A stretch of 64,000 nucleotides of DNA from the NCBI RefSeq assembly GCF_030690345.1, contig NZ_JAUYGV010000008.1, positions 436,433 to 500,432 of the forward strand. Direction: 5' to 3'. The notes beneath the pieces were generated by a model. It had not been told where the DNA came from. It searched no databases and was given only the letters and a program-made list of their open reading frames with translations. How positions within the stretch are numbered: the stretch's first letter is position 1; the number at the start of each line of letters is the position of its first letter. Of the stretch, positions 15,646-24,262 are shown one piece after another. Both the position numbers and the translations under genes were made by a program. This stretch comes from Rheinheimera sp. GTDB taxonomy: Bacteria; Pseudomonadota; Gammaproteobacteria; Enterobacterales; Alteromonadaceae.

Positions 15646-17775
15646 ATGCGCATGACATTTAATAAACTTACCCCAGCCGTGCTTGGTCTGCCTTTACTGC
15701 TTGCTCCCGCTATCGTGTTCGCCACAGAGGCGACAGCAAATGATATTGAAGTGATGGTGGTCACCAGCAGCCGCCAGGCGCAGGCGTTGGTTAATCTGGC
15801 CGAAGCCGTGTCCGTGCTGGATGAAGCCACTATTCAAAACGTCAGCCCCGGCCACCCGGCGGAGCTGTTAAACCGTGTCTCCGGAGTGCATGTTAACGAT
15901 TTAGGCGGTGAAGGCCATATGACGGCTATCCGCCAACCTATCAGCACCGGTGGCGTTTACTTGTTTTTAGAAGATGGCTTACCTACCCGGCCGACAGGTT
16001 TTTTTAACCATAACGGCCTGTATGAAATAGATATTCCGAATGCCGGCCGGGTAGAAGTGACCAAAGGCCCGGGCTCAGCGCTGTACGGTAGTGATGCCAT
16101 CGGCGGCATGTTTAATATTTTAACGCCAGAGCCGGCTGCGCAGTTTGGCGGCCGCTTACAGGCGGAATTGGGTAGTGACGGCTGGCAACGCGGTTTACTT
16201 AGTGTCAGCGGGCCTGTAGCGGAAAACCACAGTGCCTTCTGGCAGCTTAACAGCACACAAAGTGACAGTTTTCGCGAACAGTCGGATTATCAGCGTTTTT
16301 CCACTAACCTGCGGCTGGATAGCGAAGTCAGCGACAGCACCCGGCTAAAAACCCTGCTTAGCTTTGGCAAGGTAGAGCAAAGCGGCACATCAGGCTTGTC
16401 TTTTACCGACTTTAGCCAAAACCCACAGCGTAATTACTATCATGCTGAAATGGGCGCACGCGATGTGCAGGCGCTGCGGTTGTCGGCCGAGCTGCGCCAT
16501 CAGCTATCTGACACCAGCGAGCTGATGCTGACGCCCTTTTTCCGCGATAACCGCTCCGATCTAATGCCCGGCTGGATGCTAAGCTACGACCCGGTACTGC
16601 AGCAAACCCGGTTTAAATCCTATGGTTTACTGGCGCAGTACAGCCAGCAAAACAGCAGCGCCTTTAACTGGACGGCCGGGCTGGATATTGACTATACGCC
16701 GGCCAACTTTGCCGAGCAGCAAATTACCGTCAGCCGCGACGGCGATATTTACACTGATTACGCCCTGACCGGCCGCACCAACTACCACTATGACGCCGAT
16801 CAGACTGTATTATCTCCCTATGCACAACTGCAGTGGTTTGCCACTGAGCAACTGATTATCAGCCTGGGCGCGCGCTATGATTATTTCAGCGTGGATTACA
16901 CCGACTTGCTGCCAGAGGATGTGCCTCAGCAAGTGGGCCGTAGCAGCTGGTTACGGCCAGAGTCGCAGAAGGTCAGCTACCGCCAGCTTAGCCCCAAAGC
17001 CGGTATAGTGTGGAAATTCGCTGACAACCAGCAGCTGTATGCCAACCGGCGCCATGCTTTCAGGGTGCCGTCTGTTGGCCAGGCATTCCGCCCCGGTAGC
17101 AGCAGTGACACCACTGAACTGCAGCCGGTAACTGCGGTAAACCACGAACTGGGCTGGCGTGGCCAGTTCGGGCGGATCAGGCTTGATACAAGCTTGTACG
17201 ATCTGACCATAAAAGATGATGTGGTGACCTACATCGACGGCAATACGCGCAAAGTGACCAATGCCGGTGAAACCAGCCACCGCGGTATTGAACTGATGCT
17301 GCAGCTTGCACTGAATGCGCAATGGCAATGGCAAACCAGCGGCAGCTATAGCCGGCAGAAATATGACGATTTTCAGTATCTTTACAGCTGTTTTCCACCG
17401 GCCTGCGTACCGCCGCTGTCAGAAACCCGCAACTTTGCCGGTTTTGATGTCGGCAAAGCGCCAAAACAGCTATGGCAAAGCAGCCTGAGTTATCAGCCGC
17501 AAGCAGTATCGGGCTTGTGGTTGGAGTTAGAATGGCAAAAAGTCGGCCGTTACTTTACCGACGAGACCAACACCAACACTTACCCGGGCCACGATTTATG
17601 GCACCTGCGAGCCCGTTATCAGCTAACCGGCAGCATTACACTGGCGGCAAGACTGATGAATATCAGCGATAAAACCTACTCGACCTATACCAGCAATCAG
17701 GTCGGTTCAAGCGCCGTCGAGTACCGGCCGGGTATGCCGCGCAGTGTATTTGTCAGTGCCACAGTCAGCTTCTAA
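15646..17775 (+). CDS. TonB-dependent outer-membrane receptor, substrate unknown
   Basis: The 709-residue receptor has a signal peptide (to about residue 27), a TonB-box-like DIEVMVVTSS, a plug domain (PAELLNRVSGVHVNDLGGEG, then KGPGSALYGSDAIGGMFNI) and a barrel ending VSATVSF. The first two ATGs (15646 and 15652) both lack a strong Shine-Dalgarno. The gene is 10 bases ahead of a PepSY membrane protein, a pairing common for siderophore or metal uptake with periplasmic reduction. No Fur box is visible; instead a RegA-like box lies upstream. I cannot name the substrate. Confidence 0.85.
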   Translation: MRMTFNKLTPAVLGLPLLLAPAIVFATEATANDIEVMVVTSSRQAQALVNLAEAVSVLDEATIQNVSPGHPAELLNRVSGVHVNDLGGEGHMTAIRQPISTGGVYLFLEDGLPTRPTGFFNHNGLYEIDIPNAGRVEVTKGPGSALYGSDAIGGMFNILTPEPAAQFGGRLQAELGSDGWQRGLLSVSGPVAENHSAFWQLNSTQSDSFREQSDYQRFSTNLRLDSEVSDSTRLKTLLSFGKVEQSGTSGLSFTDFSQNPQRNYYHAEMGARDVQALRLSAELRHQLSDTSELMLTPFFRDNRSDLMPGWMLSYDPVLQQTRFKSYGLLAQYSQQNSSAFNWTAGLDIDYTPANFAEQQITVSRDGDIYTDYALTGRTNYHYDADQTVLSPYAQLQWFATEQLIISLGARYDYFSVDYTDLLPEDVPQQVGRSSWLRPESQKVSYRQLSPKAGIVWKFADNQQLYANRRHAFRVPSVGQAFRPGSSSDTTELQPVTAVNHELGWRGQFGRIRLDTSLYDLTIKDDVVTYIDGNTRKVTNAGETSHRGIELMLQLALNAQWQWQTSGSYSRQKYDDFQYLYSCFPPACVPPLSETRNFAGFDVGKAPKQLWQSSLSYQPQAVSGLWLELEWQKVGRYFTDETNTNTYPGHDLWHLRARYQLTGSITLAARLMNISDKTYSTYTSNQVGSSAVEYRPGMPRSVFVSATVSF

Positions 17776-17784
17776 GGGGCAAGC

Positions 17785-19197
17785 ATGAAAACCTTTACCT
17801 TAGTAAAATGGCACCGCTTGCTGTTATGGCTCGGTGGCGCCACCTTGGTTATCTTTGCCCTTAGCGGTATCACTCACCCTGTTATGAGTTGGACCGGGCC
17901 ACAAGCGGTCACCATGCGCCCACCGGCGCTGCAGCTTGACGGCGCCACTTTACAGCGGGCTATGCTGCAGCTGAATAACGCCGCGCTGCCATCGCAAGCG
18001 CTGGTAAAGCTGCTGCCCTATCGTAATACAGTACTGATCCAGCTAACCGCCGATCTCACTTCGCCGCGCCGCTATCTGACACTGGATGGTAGCGACGCGC
18101 CGGACGATAAAGACGTCGCAGTTTGGCTAAGCAGTCACTACAGTGGTCTGCCGGAAGCAGAGGTTAGCGCCATTACGCTGCTAACGGCGTATAACAATGC
18201 CTATCCGTCGATAAACCGCCTGCTGCCGGTGTATCAGGTGGATTACCAAAACGGCCTGAGCCTGTATATTCACACCGAAAGCCTGAGCATGGCCGGCATT
18301 ACCAATCCATATAAAACCACAGTACAGGCGGTATTTCGCCAGCTACACAGCTGGCAGTGGCTGGATAGCACGCCCACGTTGAAAGTTATCATTATGACCA
18401 TACTGCTTGGCAGCGCGCTGTTACTGACACTCAGCGGCATCTGGCTGTTGCTGAAACTGCCTTTGGGCGCCCGCCGCAGGGGCCTGCGCCGCTGGCATTA
18501 TGCGCTGTCCTGGCTGCTGGCGCTGCCGGTGCTGTTGTATCTGCTAAGCGGCATCTATCACTTTGCTTATAAACAACTGCCCAAGGCCAACACCGGTTTA
18601 ACACTGCCTGCCAGCCAGCCGCTGCCGGCCACGCTTAACCTGCAACAACAGCTTGATAGCCGGGTGTTGTATAACAGCGCCAGTTTAATTCAAGCCGCTG
18701 CTGGCCACTGGTATTGGCGACTATCTGAATTTAACCCCCAACAACAGGCCGATCGCCACAGCCGTTTTAACGGCCAGCAAAGCGAGCAAGGCGCCCGGTT
18801 TTTAGCCCTGACTAACAACGCCCCGGCGCTGGACGATGTCCGCTACGCCCGCTTGCTGGCAGAGAAGTTTACCGGTTTAGCGCCAGAGCAGCTTAGTAAT
18901 CAAACGCTAATCAGCCGCTTTGGTCCGGACTACGATTTTCGCAACAAGCGCCTGCCGGTATGGCAGTTTGACTACCCCGGCGGCCGGCTGTTTGTCGATG
19001 CGCTAAGCGGCCAGTTAATTGAGCAGCAAAGCCAGGCCAGCCGGCTTGAGCGCTACAGTTTTTCTTTTGTGCATAAATGGGGCCTGTTGCAGCCGCTGTT
19101 AGGCCGTGAAGGCCGCGATATAGCGGTAACAGGCATTATGTTGTTAGTGCTGCTGATGGCTGGTTTGGGCTTTGCCATGCGCCTGCGCCGCAGATAA
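17785..19197 (+). CDS. PepSY-domain integral membrane protein
   Basis: The 470-residue protein begins with a PepSY-associated transmembrane helix (WHRLLLWLGGATLVIFALSGITHP), followed by a periplasmic domain, a central pair of membrane helices around residues 195-260 and a last helix before the RRR C-terminus. This arrangement resembles PiuB/FoxB-type proteins that act in iron or siderophore reduction at the inner membrane. Conserved His residues lie at the membrane edges (GITHP, LRRWHYALS, GIYHFAY, FVHKWG). The start follows AAGGGGCAAGC. It is co-transcribed with the receptor at 15646. Confidence 0.8.
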   Translation: MKTFTLVKWHRLLLWLGGATLVIFALSGITHPVMSWTGPQAVTMRPPALQLDGATLQRAMLQLNNAALPSQALVKLLPYRNTVLIQLTADLTSPRRYLTLDGSDAPDDKDVAVWLSSHYSGLPEAEVSAITLLTAYNNAYPSINRLLPVYQVDYQNGLSLYIHTESLSMAGITNPYKTTVQAVFRQLHSWQWLDSTPTLKVIIMTILLGSALLLTLSGIWLLLKLPLGARRRGLRRWHYALSWLLALPVLLYLLSGIYHFAYKQLPKANTGLTLPASQPLPATLNLQQQLDSRVLYNSASLIQAAAGHWYWRLSEFNPQQQADRHSRFNGQQSEQGARFLALTNNAPALDDVRYARLLAEKFTGLAPEQLSNQTLISRFGPDYDFRNKRLPVWQFDYPGGRLFVDALSGQLIEQQSQASRLERYSFSFVHKWGLLQPLLGREGRDIAVTGIMLLVLLMAGLGFAMRLRRR

Positions 19198-19215
19198 CAC
19201 CATACACAACAGTAG

Positions 19216-19232
19216 TGCGACAATTTGCCACA
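19216..19232. promoter_or_regulatory. RegA/PrrA-like box upstream of the two-component genes
   Basis: TGCGACA-ATT-TGCCACA matches the perfect box at 15569-15585 at 14 of 17 positions. It lies between the PepSY gene and the sensor kinase gene, 138 bases before the kinase start, and suggests autoregulation by the RegA-family protein. Confidence 0.5.
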
Positions 19233-19320
19233 GCGACGCAAGCCGCTGATGGCGTTACACTTAACACACTCAGAATGACATTACCGCTGCAATGGTTTAG
19301 TCTGCTCTGACATTTTGCAA

Positions 19321-19346
19321 ACGGCTGCCTGGCAGCCGTCTTTTTT
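19321..19346 (+). terminator. Intrinsic terminator before the sensor kinase gene
   Basis: ACGGCTGCC pairs with GGCAGCCGT around a single base, or a slightly larger loop if the inner pairs open, followed by CTTTTTT. It ends the receptor-PepSY transcript but lies only 24 bases before the kinase start, so the kinase promoter must be very close or reads through it. Confidence 0.85.
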
Positions 19347-19369
19347 CTGTAGCAAGGTAGAGCTTCGCT

Positions 19370-20689
19370 ATGGCCACACAACTTATTATTGCCACTGAAC
19401 TTTCCGCGCAACATCAGCTTAAACACTTTGTGCAGTTTCGCTGGGGTTTGGTAAGCTTTGCAGCGTTAGCACTGCTTGCCGGTTGGTTACTGCATTATGA
19501 GGTCAGCTCCTGGCCGTTACTTAGTCTGTTGCTGCTAACCCATATTTGCACCAATTTACTGCCGCCCTGGCTGGCTGCCAGCCGCGTACCACTTAACGCC
19601 ATTTACCTGCTGTGTTGCACACTCGATGTGCTTTTGTTGACCTGCTTACTGGCGTTAAGCGGCGGTGTCAGTAATGGCTTAGTCGCCATGCTGTTACTGC
19701 CGGTGGCCGTAGCCGCCGTTATGCTACCCGGGCGCAGCTGTTATTTTATTGCCCTGCTGGCCATTGTTGGCTATAGCCTGCTGTTACAGGTGGGCGATTT
19801 AAACATTCCGGATATTGATAGCTTGCTGGCGCAAACTGAGCAGCACGCCGCCCATGCCGGCCACCTGATGCATGCGCAGCACAGTACAACGAGTGGATTT
19901 AGCCAGCATATGCAGCAAATGTGGTGGGCCTTTGCTATCTCGGCCTTGCTAATCAGTTGGTTTATCAGCGCCCAGGCTAACTTAAATCGGGTTAAATCGA
20001 AAAAAATAAGTGAATTACAGCAGCAGCAAGTGCGCAACGAGCAAATGCTGGCACTGGCAACCTTTGCCGCTAACGCGGCGCATGACTTAGCCAGCCCAAT
20101 CCAAACCATGCAGCTGTTGGCCGATGAACTGGCAACCGATCAGCCGGCAGCACAGGATTTAAAGCAACAGCTGCAGCGCTGCCAGCAGATTGTGCAGCAA
20201 CTGCGCAGCGATGCCGGCAGCCTGCGCCAGCAGCACAGCACAGCGCCGTTGTGCCAGCAAACAGAGCAGGCGATAACACGCTGGCTAAACAGCCGGCCGG
20301 ATATCAGCCTTAACATCAAGCGGGTCATACAGGCCGAAGATTTTACGCTAAGCGATAGCCAGGGTTTTAGTGCTGCCCTGCTGAATATCCTTGATAACGC
20401 TGCCGACGCCAGTTTGGCCAATAACAGTAACCAGTTGGAATTACAGCTGAGCCTGCACGCTGAAGGCTTAACCTTGCAGGTAGGGGATTTTGGTGAGGGG
20501 TTATCTGACAGCCGGCTGGCTGAGCTGGGTAAACTGCCACAGCAAAGTGAGCAAGGCTTAGGCATAGGCCAGTTTCTGGCCAATATGTCGATTGAGCGCT
20601 TAGGCGGCAGTGTGCGCCGGCAAAATGCCGGCAATGGCACCCTAACGCTAATCACTATGCCACGCCAGCACACGGAGCCCAAGGCGTGA
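19370..20689 (+). CDS. regB: RegB/PrrB/ActS-like sensor histidine kinase with His-rich periplasmic loop
   Basis: The 439-residue protein has six predicted membrane helices (within residues 20-201) and a cytoplasmic kinase. GGVSNGL at 98-104 occupies the place of the RegB quinone-site motif GGxxNPF but lacks its Pro and Phe. The loop before helix 6 carries His159, 162, 165, 168, 171 and 180. The H-box AAHDLASPI places the phospho-acceptor at His238; the N-box ILDNAADA and G-boxes GDFGEGL and GLGIGQF follow. It overlaps the response-regulator gene by four bases (GTGA). I infer that it senses a periplasmic metal or redox state. Confidence 0.85.
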   Translation: MATQLIIATELSAQHQLKHFVQFRWGLVSFAALALLAGWLLHYEVSSWPLLSLLLLTHICTNLLPPWLAASRVPLNAIYLLCCTLDVLLLTCLLALSGGVSNGLVAMLLLPVAVAAVMLPGRSCYFIALLAIVGYSLLLQVGDLNIPDIDSLLAQTEQHAAHAGHLMHAQHSTTSGFSQHMQQMWWAFAISALLISWFISAQANLNRVKSKKISELQQQQVRNEQMLALATFAANAAHDLASPIQTMQLLADELATDQPAAQDLKQQLQRCQQIVQQLRSDAGSLRQQHSTAPLCQQTEQAITRWLNSRPDISLNIKRVIQAEDFTLSDSQGFSAALLNILDNAADASLANNSNQLELQLSLHAEGLTLQVGDFGEGLSDSRLAELGKLPQQSEQGLGIGQFLANMSIERLGGSVRRQNAGNGTLTLITMPRQHTEPKA

Positions 20690-21207
20690 AGCTGGTAATT
20701 GTTGATGATGATATCGCGTTGCTTAATGCGCTATCGCGCCGGTTTAGCCTGCGAGGTTTTAGCGTCGTGGCTATTTCAGACGCGATTACGCCGCCGCAGC
20801 TTGTAGCACTGCAGGCCGATGTCTATTTACTGGATCTGCGCTTTGCCAGCCAGTCCGGCTTAAGCTTTGTTACGCCGCTGCGCCAGGCATTGCCTGCTTG
20901 CCGTATTGTGCTGCTAACCGGCTATGCCAGCATTGCCAATGCTGTGCAGGCGGTAAAGCTGGGCGCCGATGACTACCTGACCAAGCCTGTCGATTTACTG
21001 CAACTTGAGCAGGCACTGCGCGGTGATAACAGCGCGCTTCCTGCTACAGAGCACAACAGCCAACCGCTCCTGTCACCTGATCAGCTGGAATGGGAACATA
21101 TAAACCGCGTGCTCAGCGAGCAGGACGGCAATATCAGCCGTACCGCAGAGCTGTTGGGCATGCACCGGCGAACATTGCAGCGCAAGCTAAGCAAACACCG
21201 GCCTTAA
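20686..21207 (+). CDS. regA: RegA/PrrA/ActR-family response regulator
   Basis: The 173-residue protein starts at a GTG that overlaps the kinase stop codon. The receiver domain has the acidic cluster DDD at 7-9, phospho-acceptor Asp50 in YLLDLR, LLTGYAS and the conserved lysine in LTKPVD. The C-terminal Fis-type helix-turn-helix ISRTAELLGMHRRTLQRKL is nearly the invariant RegA recognition segment, so its boxes should resemble those known for RegA. Two such boxes lie in this cluster (15569 and 19216). The gene converges on 21214-22263 with only six bases between stops. Confidence 0.92.
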   Translation: MKLVIVDDDIALLNALSRRFSLRGFSVVAISDAITPPQLVALQADVYLLDLRFASQSGLSFVTPLRQALPACRIVLLTGYASIANAVQAVKLGADDYLTKPVDLLQLEQALRGDNSALPATEHNSQPLLSPDQLEWEHINRVLSEQDGNISRTAELLGMHRRTLQRKLSKHRP

Positions 21208-21213
21208 TCTGAT

Positions 21214-22263
21214 TTATTGCTGTTCAGCCATTTGCTGTAAAAACTGCAGGCGCTGCAGCTCTTGCTCGTCGGGTTGCCAGGGCTCATCGCTTAGCTGGTT
21301 AAGTGAAAAACTGTCTAACTGGTATTCGGCTTTTTCACTGTCGCCGTATTGCGTGAGCTCACCCGGTACCGCCGGGCGTTTTTCCAGTACAAAGCTGCCG
21401 AGAATATAAGGCCCGCTGTTATTACGCAGCACGGCTTTAAAAGCGCGTAAGGTGATTTGCTGCTTGCCGCTGCCCAGTTTTTCAGTTGCGGTCAAAAGTG
21501 CCAGTGGCTGACGTTGTTCGGTGTACAAATTGGCACGCAGGCGGTAAAAACCAGCTTGTTTTACCTCAAGCTGCAGCGGGATCTGCATATCACTGCCCAG
21601 ACCGCGTACCTCACCGACGCCGGTAATAGTGGCGACCGGGTTATGGTATTCAATACCGGTCTTCAGTACCTGGTTTTGTCCATTAGCGCTAAAGCTTACC
21701 TGCACTTCAAAGGCGCCGTTCCAGCTATCTTCCGGCTCAAGTGTAGCGCTGTAGCGCTGTGGTGTGCCGCGCATCTCTGCACTTGCTGCGCTGTCAGCGC
21801 TGCTTTCTTGTACCAGCTGCACGCTGACATCAAATACCTGTAAGCCGTTTATTTCCAGCGTAACCGGCACAGACTCAGGGTAACTAAAACGATACTTAGA
21901 CAGCACTATGCTGGCGCTGGCGCCGCCTGCAAGCGGCACGCTTTGCGGGATATAGCGGTTGGGGTTAAGTAAATGCTCGTCATCAGTGCTTAGCGGCCGC
22001 GAGTAGCCTGGCAACTCCAACTCGGTAGCATAGGCGCTGGCCAGCAGTTTAAAGCTCTCACTTATTGGCTGCGGGACTTTCTCGGTTACCGTAATTTGCT
22101 GCGGCGCAGCAGCGGCAGGCTGTAATGGAGCTTTGGCCACAGTATCAGGCCGGGCCAATTCCGGCTTTGGCTGTTGTTGCAGCGGTGCCGGTTGCGGCCA
22201 GAATAACCCTAAGCCTGCCAGCAAAGCTGACAGGCTTAGTACTAACAACCACTTCTTATTCAT
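21214..22263 (-). CDS. Hypothetical secreted protein paired with the lipase gene
   Basis: The 349-residue protein has an N-terminal signal or anchor (LLVLSLSALLAGLGLFW), a Pro/Ala/Gln-rich linker to about residue 60, then beta-rich modules and a Glu/Gln-rich C terminus. It faintly resembles DUF4785-type proteins, which I cannot confirm. It lies two bases downstream of the lipase-like gene, in the position where lipase foldases are often found, but the foldase signature (RxxFDY) is absent. A role in folding or anchoring the enzyme is therefore only a guess from context. Confidence 0.6.
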   Translation of the reverse strand: MNKKWLLVLSLSALLAGLGLFWPQPAPLQQQPKPELARPDTVAKAPLQPAAAAPQQITVTEKVPQPISESFKLLASAYATELELPGYSRPLSTDDEHLLNPNRYIPQSVPLAGGASASIVLSKYRFSYPESVPVTLEINGLQVFDVSVQLVQESSADSAASAEMRGTPQRYSATLEPEDSWNGAFEVQVSFSANGQNQVLKTGIEYHNPVATITGVGEVRGLGSDMQIPLQLEVKQAGFYRLRANLYTEQRQPLALLTATEKLGSGKQQITLRAFKAVLRNNSGPYILGSFVLEKRPAVPGELTQYGDSEKAEYQLDSFSLNQLSDEPWQPDEQELQRLQFLQQMAEQQ

Positions 22264-22265
22264 GT

Positions 22266-23315
22266 TTAATTCGCGGCCTGATACACCAGTGCCGACATGC
22301 TGGTGTTATTCGAGTTACGCACCACACGATAACGTGAGCTGAAAATCCACCAGCCGCGGTTTTCATCGTAGGTATTAAACTGCAACCGCTCACCGTTTAA
22401 GTAATCAGCACCGCTGTTAGCGGCGGTAATTTCATCCTCAGCACTGTTAGCAATCACCTCGCTGTGGCTGTAGCCTTCGCTCATCAGCATCGGGTAGTGA
22501 TACGGCATAAAGCCAGACGGACCACTAACCGAAGTAAGCTTGCCATCAAAGGCCACACTGCGCGAGCAACTGTTAAAGCTGGCCACAGCGGAAGCGCCGC
22601 AACTGGAATGACTGGCCACTACGCCATCGTCCTCGCCCGGTAAAAACAAGCCGGTAGCACCTAAGAAATCTGACCCGGCGCCAACAAAACGTAAGCGCGG
22701 TACGCGGCTATCCGGCAACGGCGCTAACTGCCGGGCGGTGTTTACCCGTAAATCGTTTAACACCCCTACCGTTGCCGGGGTAGGAATTTCACCCAGCCAC
22801 AATGACAAGGCTAAACGCAGCGCGCCATCGATCAGGCCCGAACCACCGGCCACATTTACCGCTAAATCAGCCAGCTCTACCCCACCACCGGCACCGGCAA
22901 AGTCGAAGCTGGCAACAATATTCAGCGGTTGCAGGCCGGCGTTTTGCAGCCACAGCGCTTGGTTGTCAATAATGTAGCGGGTGACTAAATCGCCGGTAGA
23001 GTGCGAGACAAAAATACAGCCGTTGGCACAAGTACCCTGCTGCGACATTTGCTGCAACTTCGGCCAAACATAGTCACTGGCAATTTTACCGGCTACACGT
23101 TCCTGTGATGGCCAGTCTATGCGCACATCGGCACGGTCGCGCCAATATTCAGCCCAGTACTCAGCGCCATTGTTGCTTACCTGGCTGCCGGTAGGCCGGC
23201 TGGCTAAATTATCCGGCTGAAAGCCATGTACTAATACAACAGGGTAGCCGCCAACAGCCGCCTGCGCCGACGCGCTAAGCAGGCCTGCTAATAGCAGCAG
23301 GGTAGATTTTTTCAT
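22266..23315 (-). CDS. Secreted alpha/beta hydrolase, lipase-like
   Basis: I start at the ATG at 23315, preceded by AGGCGAGGACAACCC, which gives a signal peptide ending SAQA. The 349 residues contain the oxyanion strand VVLVHGF at about 26-32 and the nucleophile elbow FVSHSTGDLV, a variant of GxSxG in which the first Gly is Ser. GEDDGVV and GYSHSEV are candidates for the acid and histidine. Four Cys residues could form disulfides. Triacylglycerol lipase or esterase activity is likely, but the substrate is unproven. It is followed after two bases by a secreted partner gene. Confidence 0.75.
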   Translation of the reverse strand: MKKSTLLLLAGLLSASAQAAVGGYPVVLVHGFQPDNLASRPTGSQVSNNGAEYWAEYWRDRADVRIDWPSQERVAGKIASDYVWPKLQQMSQQGTCANGCIFVSHSTGDLVTRYIIDNQALWLQNAGLQPLNIVASFDFAGAGGGVELADLAVNVAGGSGLIDGALRLALSLWLGEIPTPATVGVLNDLRVNTARQLAPLPDSRVPRLRFVGAGSDFLGATGLFLPGEDDGVVASHSSCGASAVASFNSCSRSVAFDGKLTSVSGPSGFMPYHYPMLMSEGYSHSEVIANSAEDEITAANSGADYLNGERLQFNTYDENRGWWIFSSRYRVVRNSNNTSMSALVYQAAN

Positions 23316-23657
23316 TGGGTTGTCCTCGCCTTTTCTCTGCTGAAACAGGGTTCTTGCTGAGATTATCGTTATTATTTTTGCGTCTCGTCCATGTGACTGG
23401 TTACAACTCCACCAACAAGATAGACCAGTAAGATCTGAATGCAATACGTAACGTTGGCCGGGCGGCAAGCAACAGCGGTTAAAAAACAACCTGACTGTTT
23501 AAATTCCCCAACAGTGAGATAAATGTGAATGTCGCAGCTGGTTTAACCACCTGCCTTAGTCGTTATAAAGCGGCAGCCAGCGGCTTAAACTGCTGTTTAA
23601 AGTGATTGCTCAAATTATTTTTGTCTTTCTTATCGCTTACCGGTATTAACCTTTAGC
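23316..23657. other. Gene-free stretch upstream of the lipase-like gene
   Basis: About 340 bases hold no convincing gene. Possible promoter sequence for the lipase-like gene should lie in the right half, but I could not pick out clear -35 and -10 elements, and I see no terminator for the gene at 23658 other than AT-rich sequence. Confidence 0.4.
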
Positions 23658-24173
23658 TCAGCCAACAAGGGTAAGCGCTTTATATTGCAGGCACTGTTGC
23701 AGTTGAGCCACTTTTTCCGGGTCGGTAGTTATGCAGATAAAGCGTGGGTTTTCCTGCAGATAAGGTTGGTTATTTTGTATGGTACAAATTTCCAACAGTT
23801 GCAAATTGGCAGTTCGCAGTTGCTGCTGTAAAACCGGCAGAAAGAAACCACCGTCATCGTAATAATTTAACTCGCCAAGCGGAACTCCGTGTTTATCGTA
23901 CAGGCTGTCTGTTACCAGTGTTATGCCGGCCTGGCGGATCGGCACCAACTTATTCATACTAGCCAGAGCCCAGGGATCAAATTCTTTCCATTCAACATAA
24001 CAATGAAAGTCCTCCCCCAGCAGCGCATCCAGCCAAAACAATTCTTTATAGATACCCTGCCGCTCATCTACCTCAGGTGTTACTACATTGGCCGCGACAA
24101 AACCCGGAACAGCTTGTTCCAGAGCAGTATAAAGCTCCGCATTATCCAAAATTAATTCCTTAATATTAAGCAT
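23658..24173 (-). CDS. Hypothetical cytoplasmic protein
   Basis: The 171-residue acidic protein has no signal peptide or membrane helix. It contains LFWLDALLGEDFHCYVEWKEFDPW near residues 46-69 and a strand-rich C-terminal half. It may belong to a DUF6630-like family, but I am not certain. It stands alone between the gene-free stretch and the M16 protease terminator, with an ATG 12 bases after a TTAGTTATTT run and a weak ribosome-binding site. Confidence 0.55.
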   Translation of the reverse strand: MLNIKELILDNAELYTALEQAVPGFVAANVVTPEVDERQGIYKELFWLDALLGEDFHCYVEWKEFDPWALASMNKLVPIRQAGITLVTDSLYDKHGVPLGELNYYDDGGFFLPVLQQQLRTANLQLLEICTIQNNQPYLQENPRFICITTDPEKVAQLQQCLQYKALTLVG

Positions 24174-24222
24174 AAATAACTAAAAATCAGCCATCACAAG
24201 ATATTTACACTATGTGATCTGA

Positions 24223-24244
24223 AAACGCAGCCTAAGCTGCGTTT
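24223..24244 (-). terminator. Intrinsic terminator of the M16 protease gene
   Basis: AAACGCAG and CTGCGTTT form an 8-bp stem around CCTAAG. The plus strand continues with TTTT and the minus strand with TTTTC. It lies 18 bases past the protease stop codon and may work in both directions. Confidence 0.75.
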
Positions 24245-24262
24245 TTTTATATCAGCACCGGC

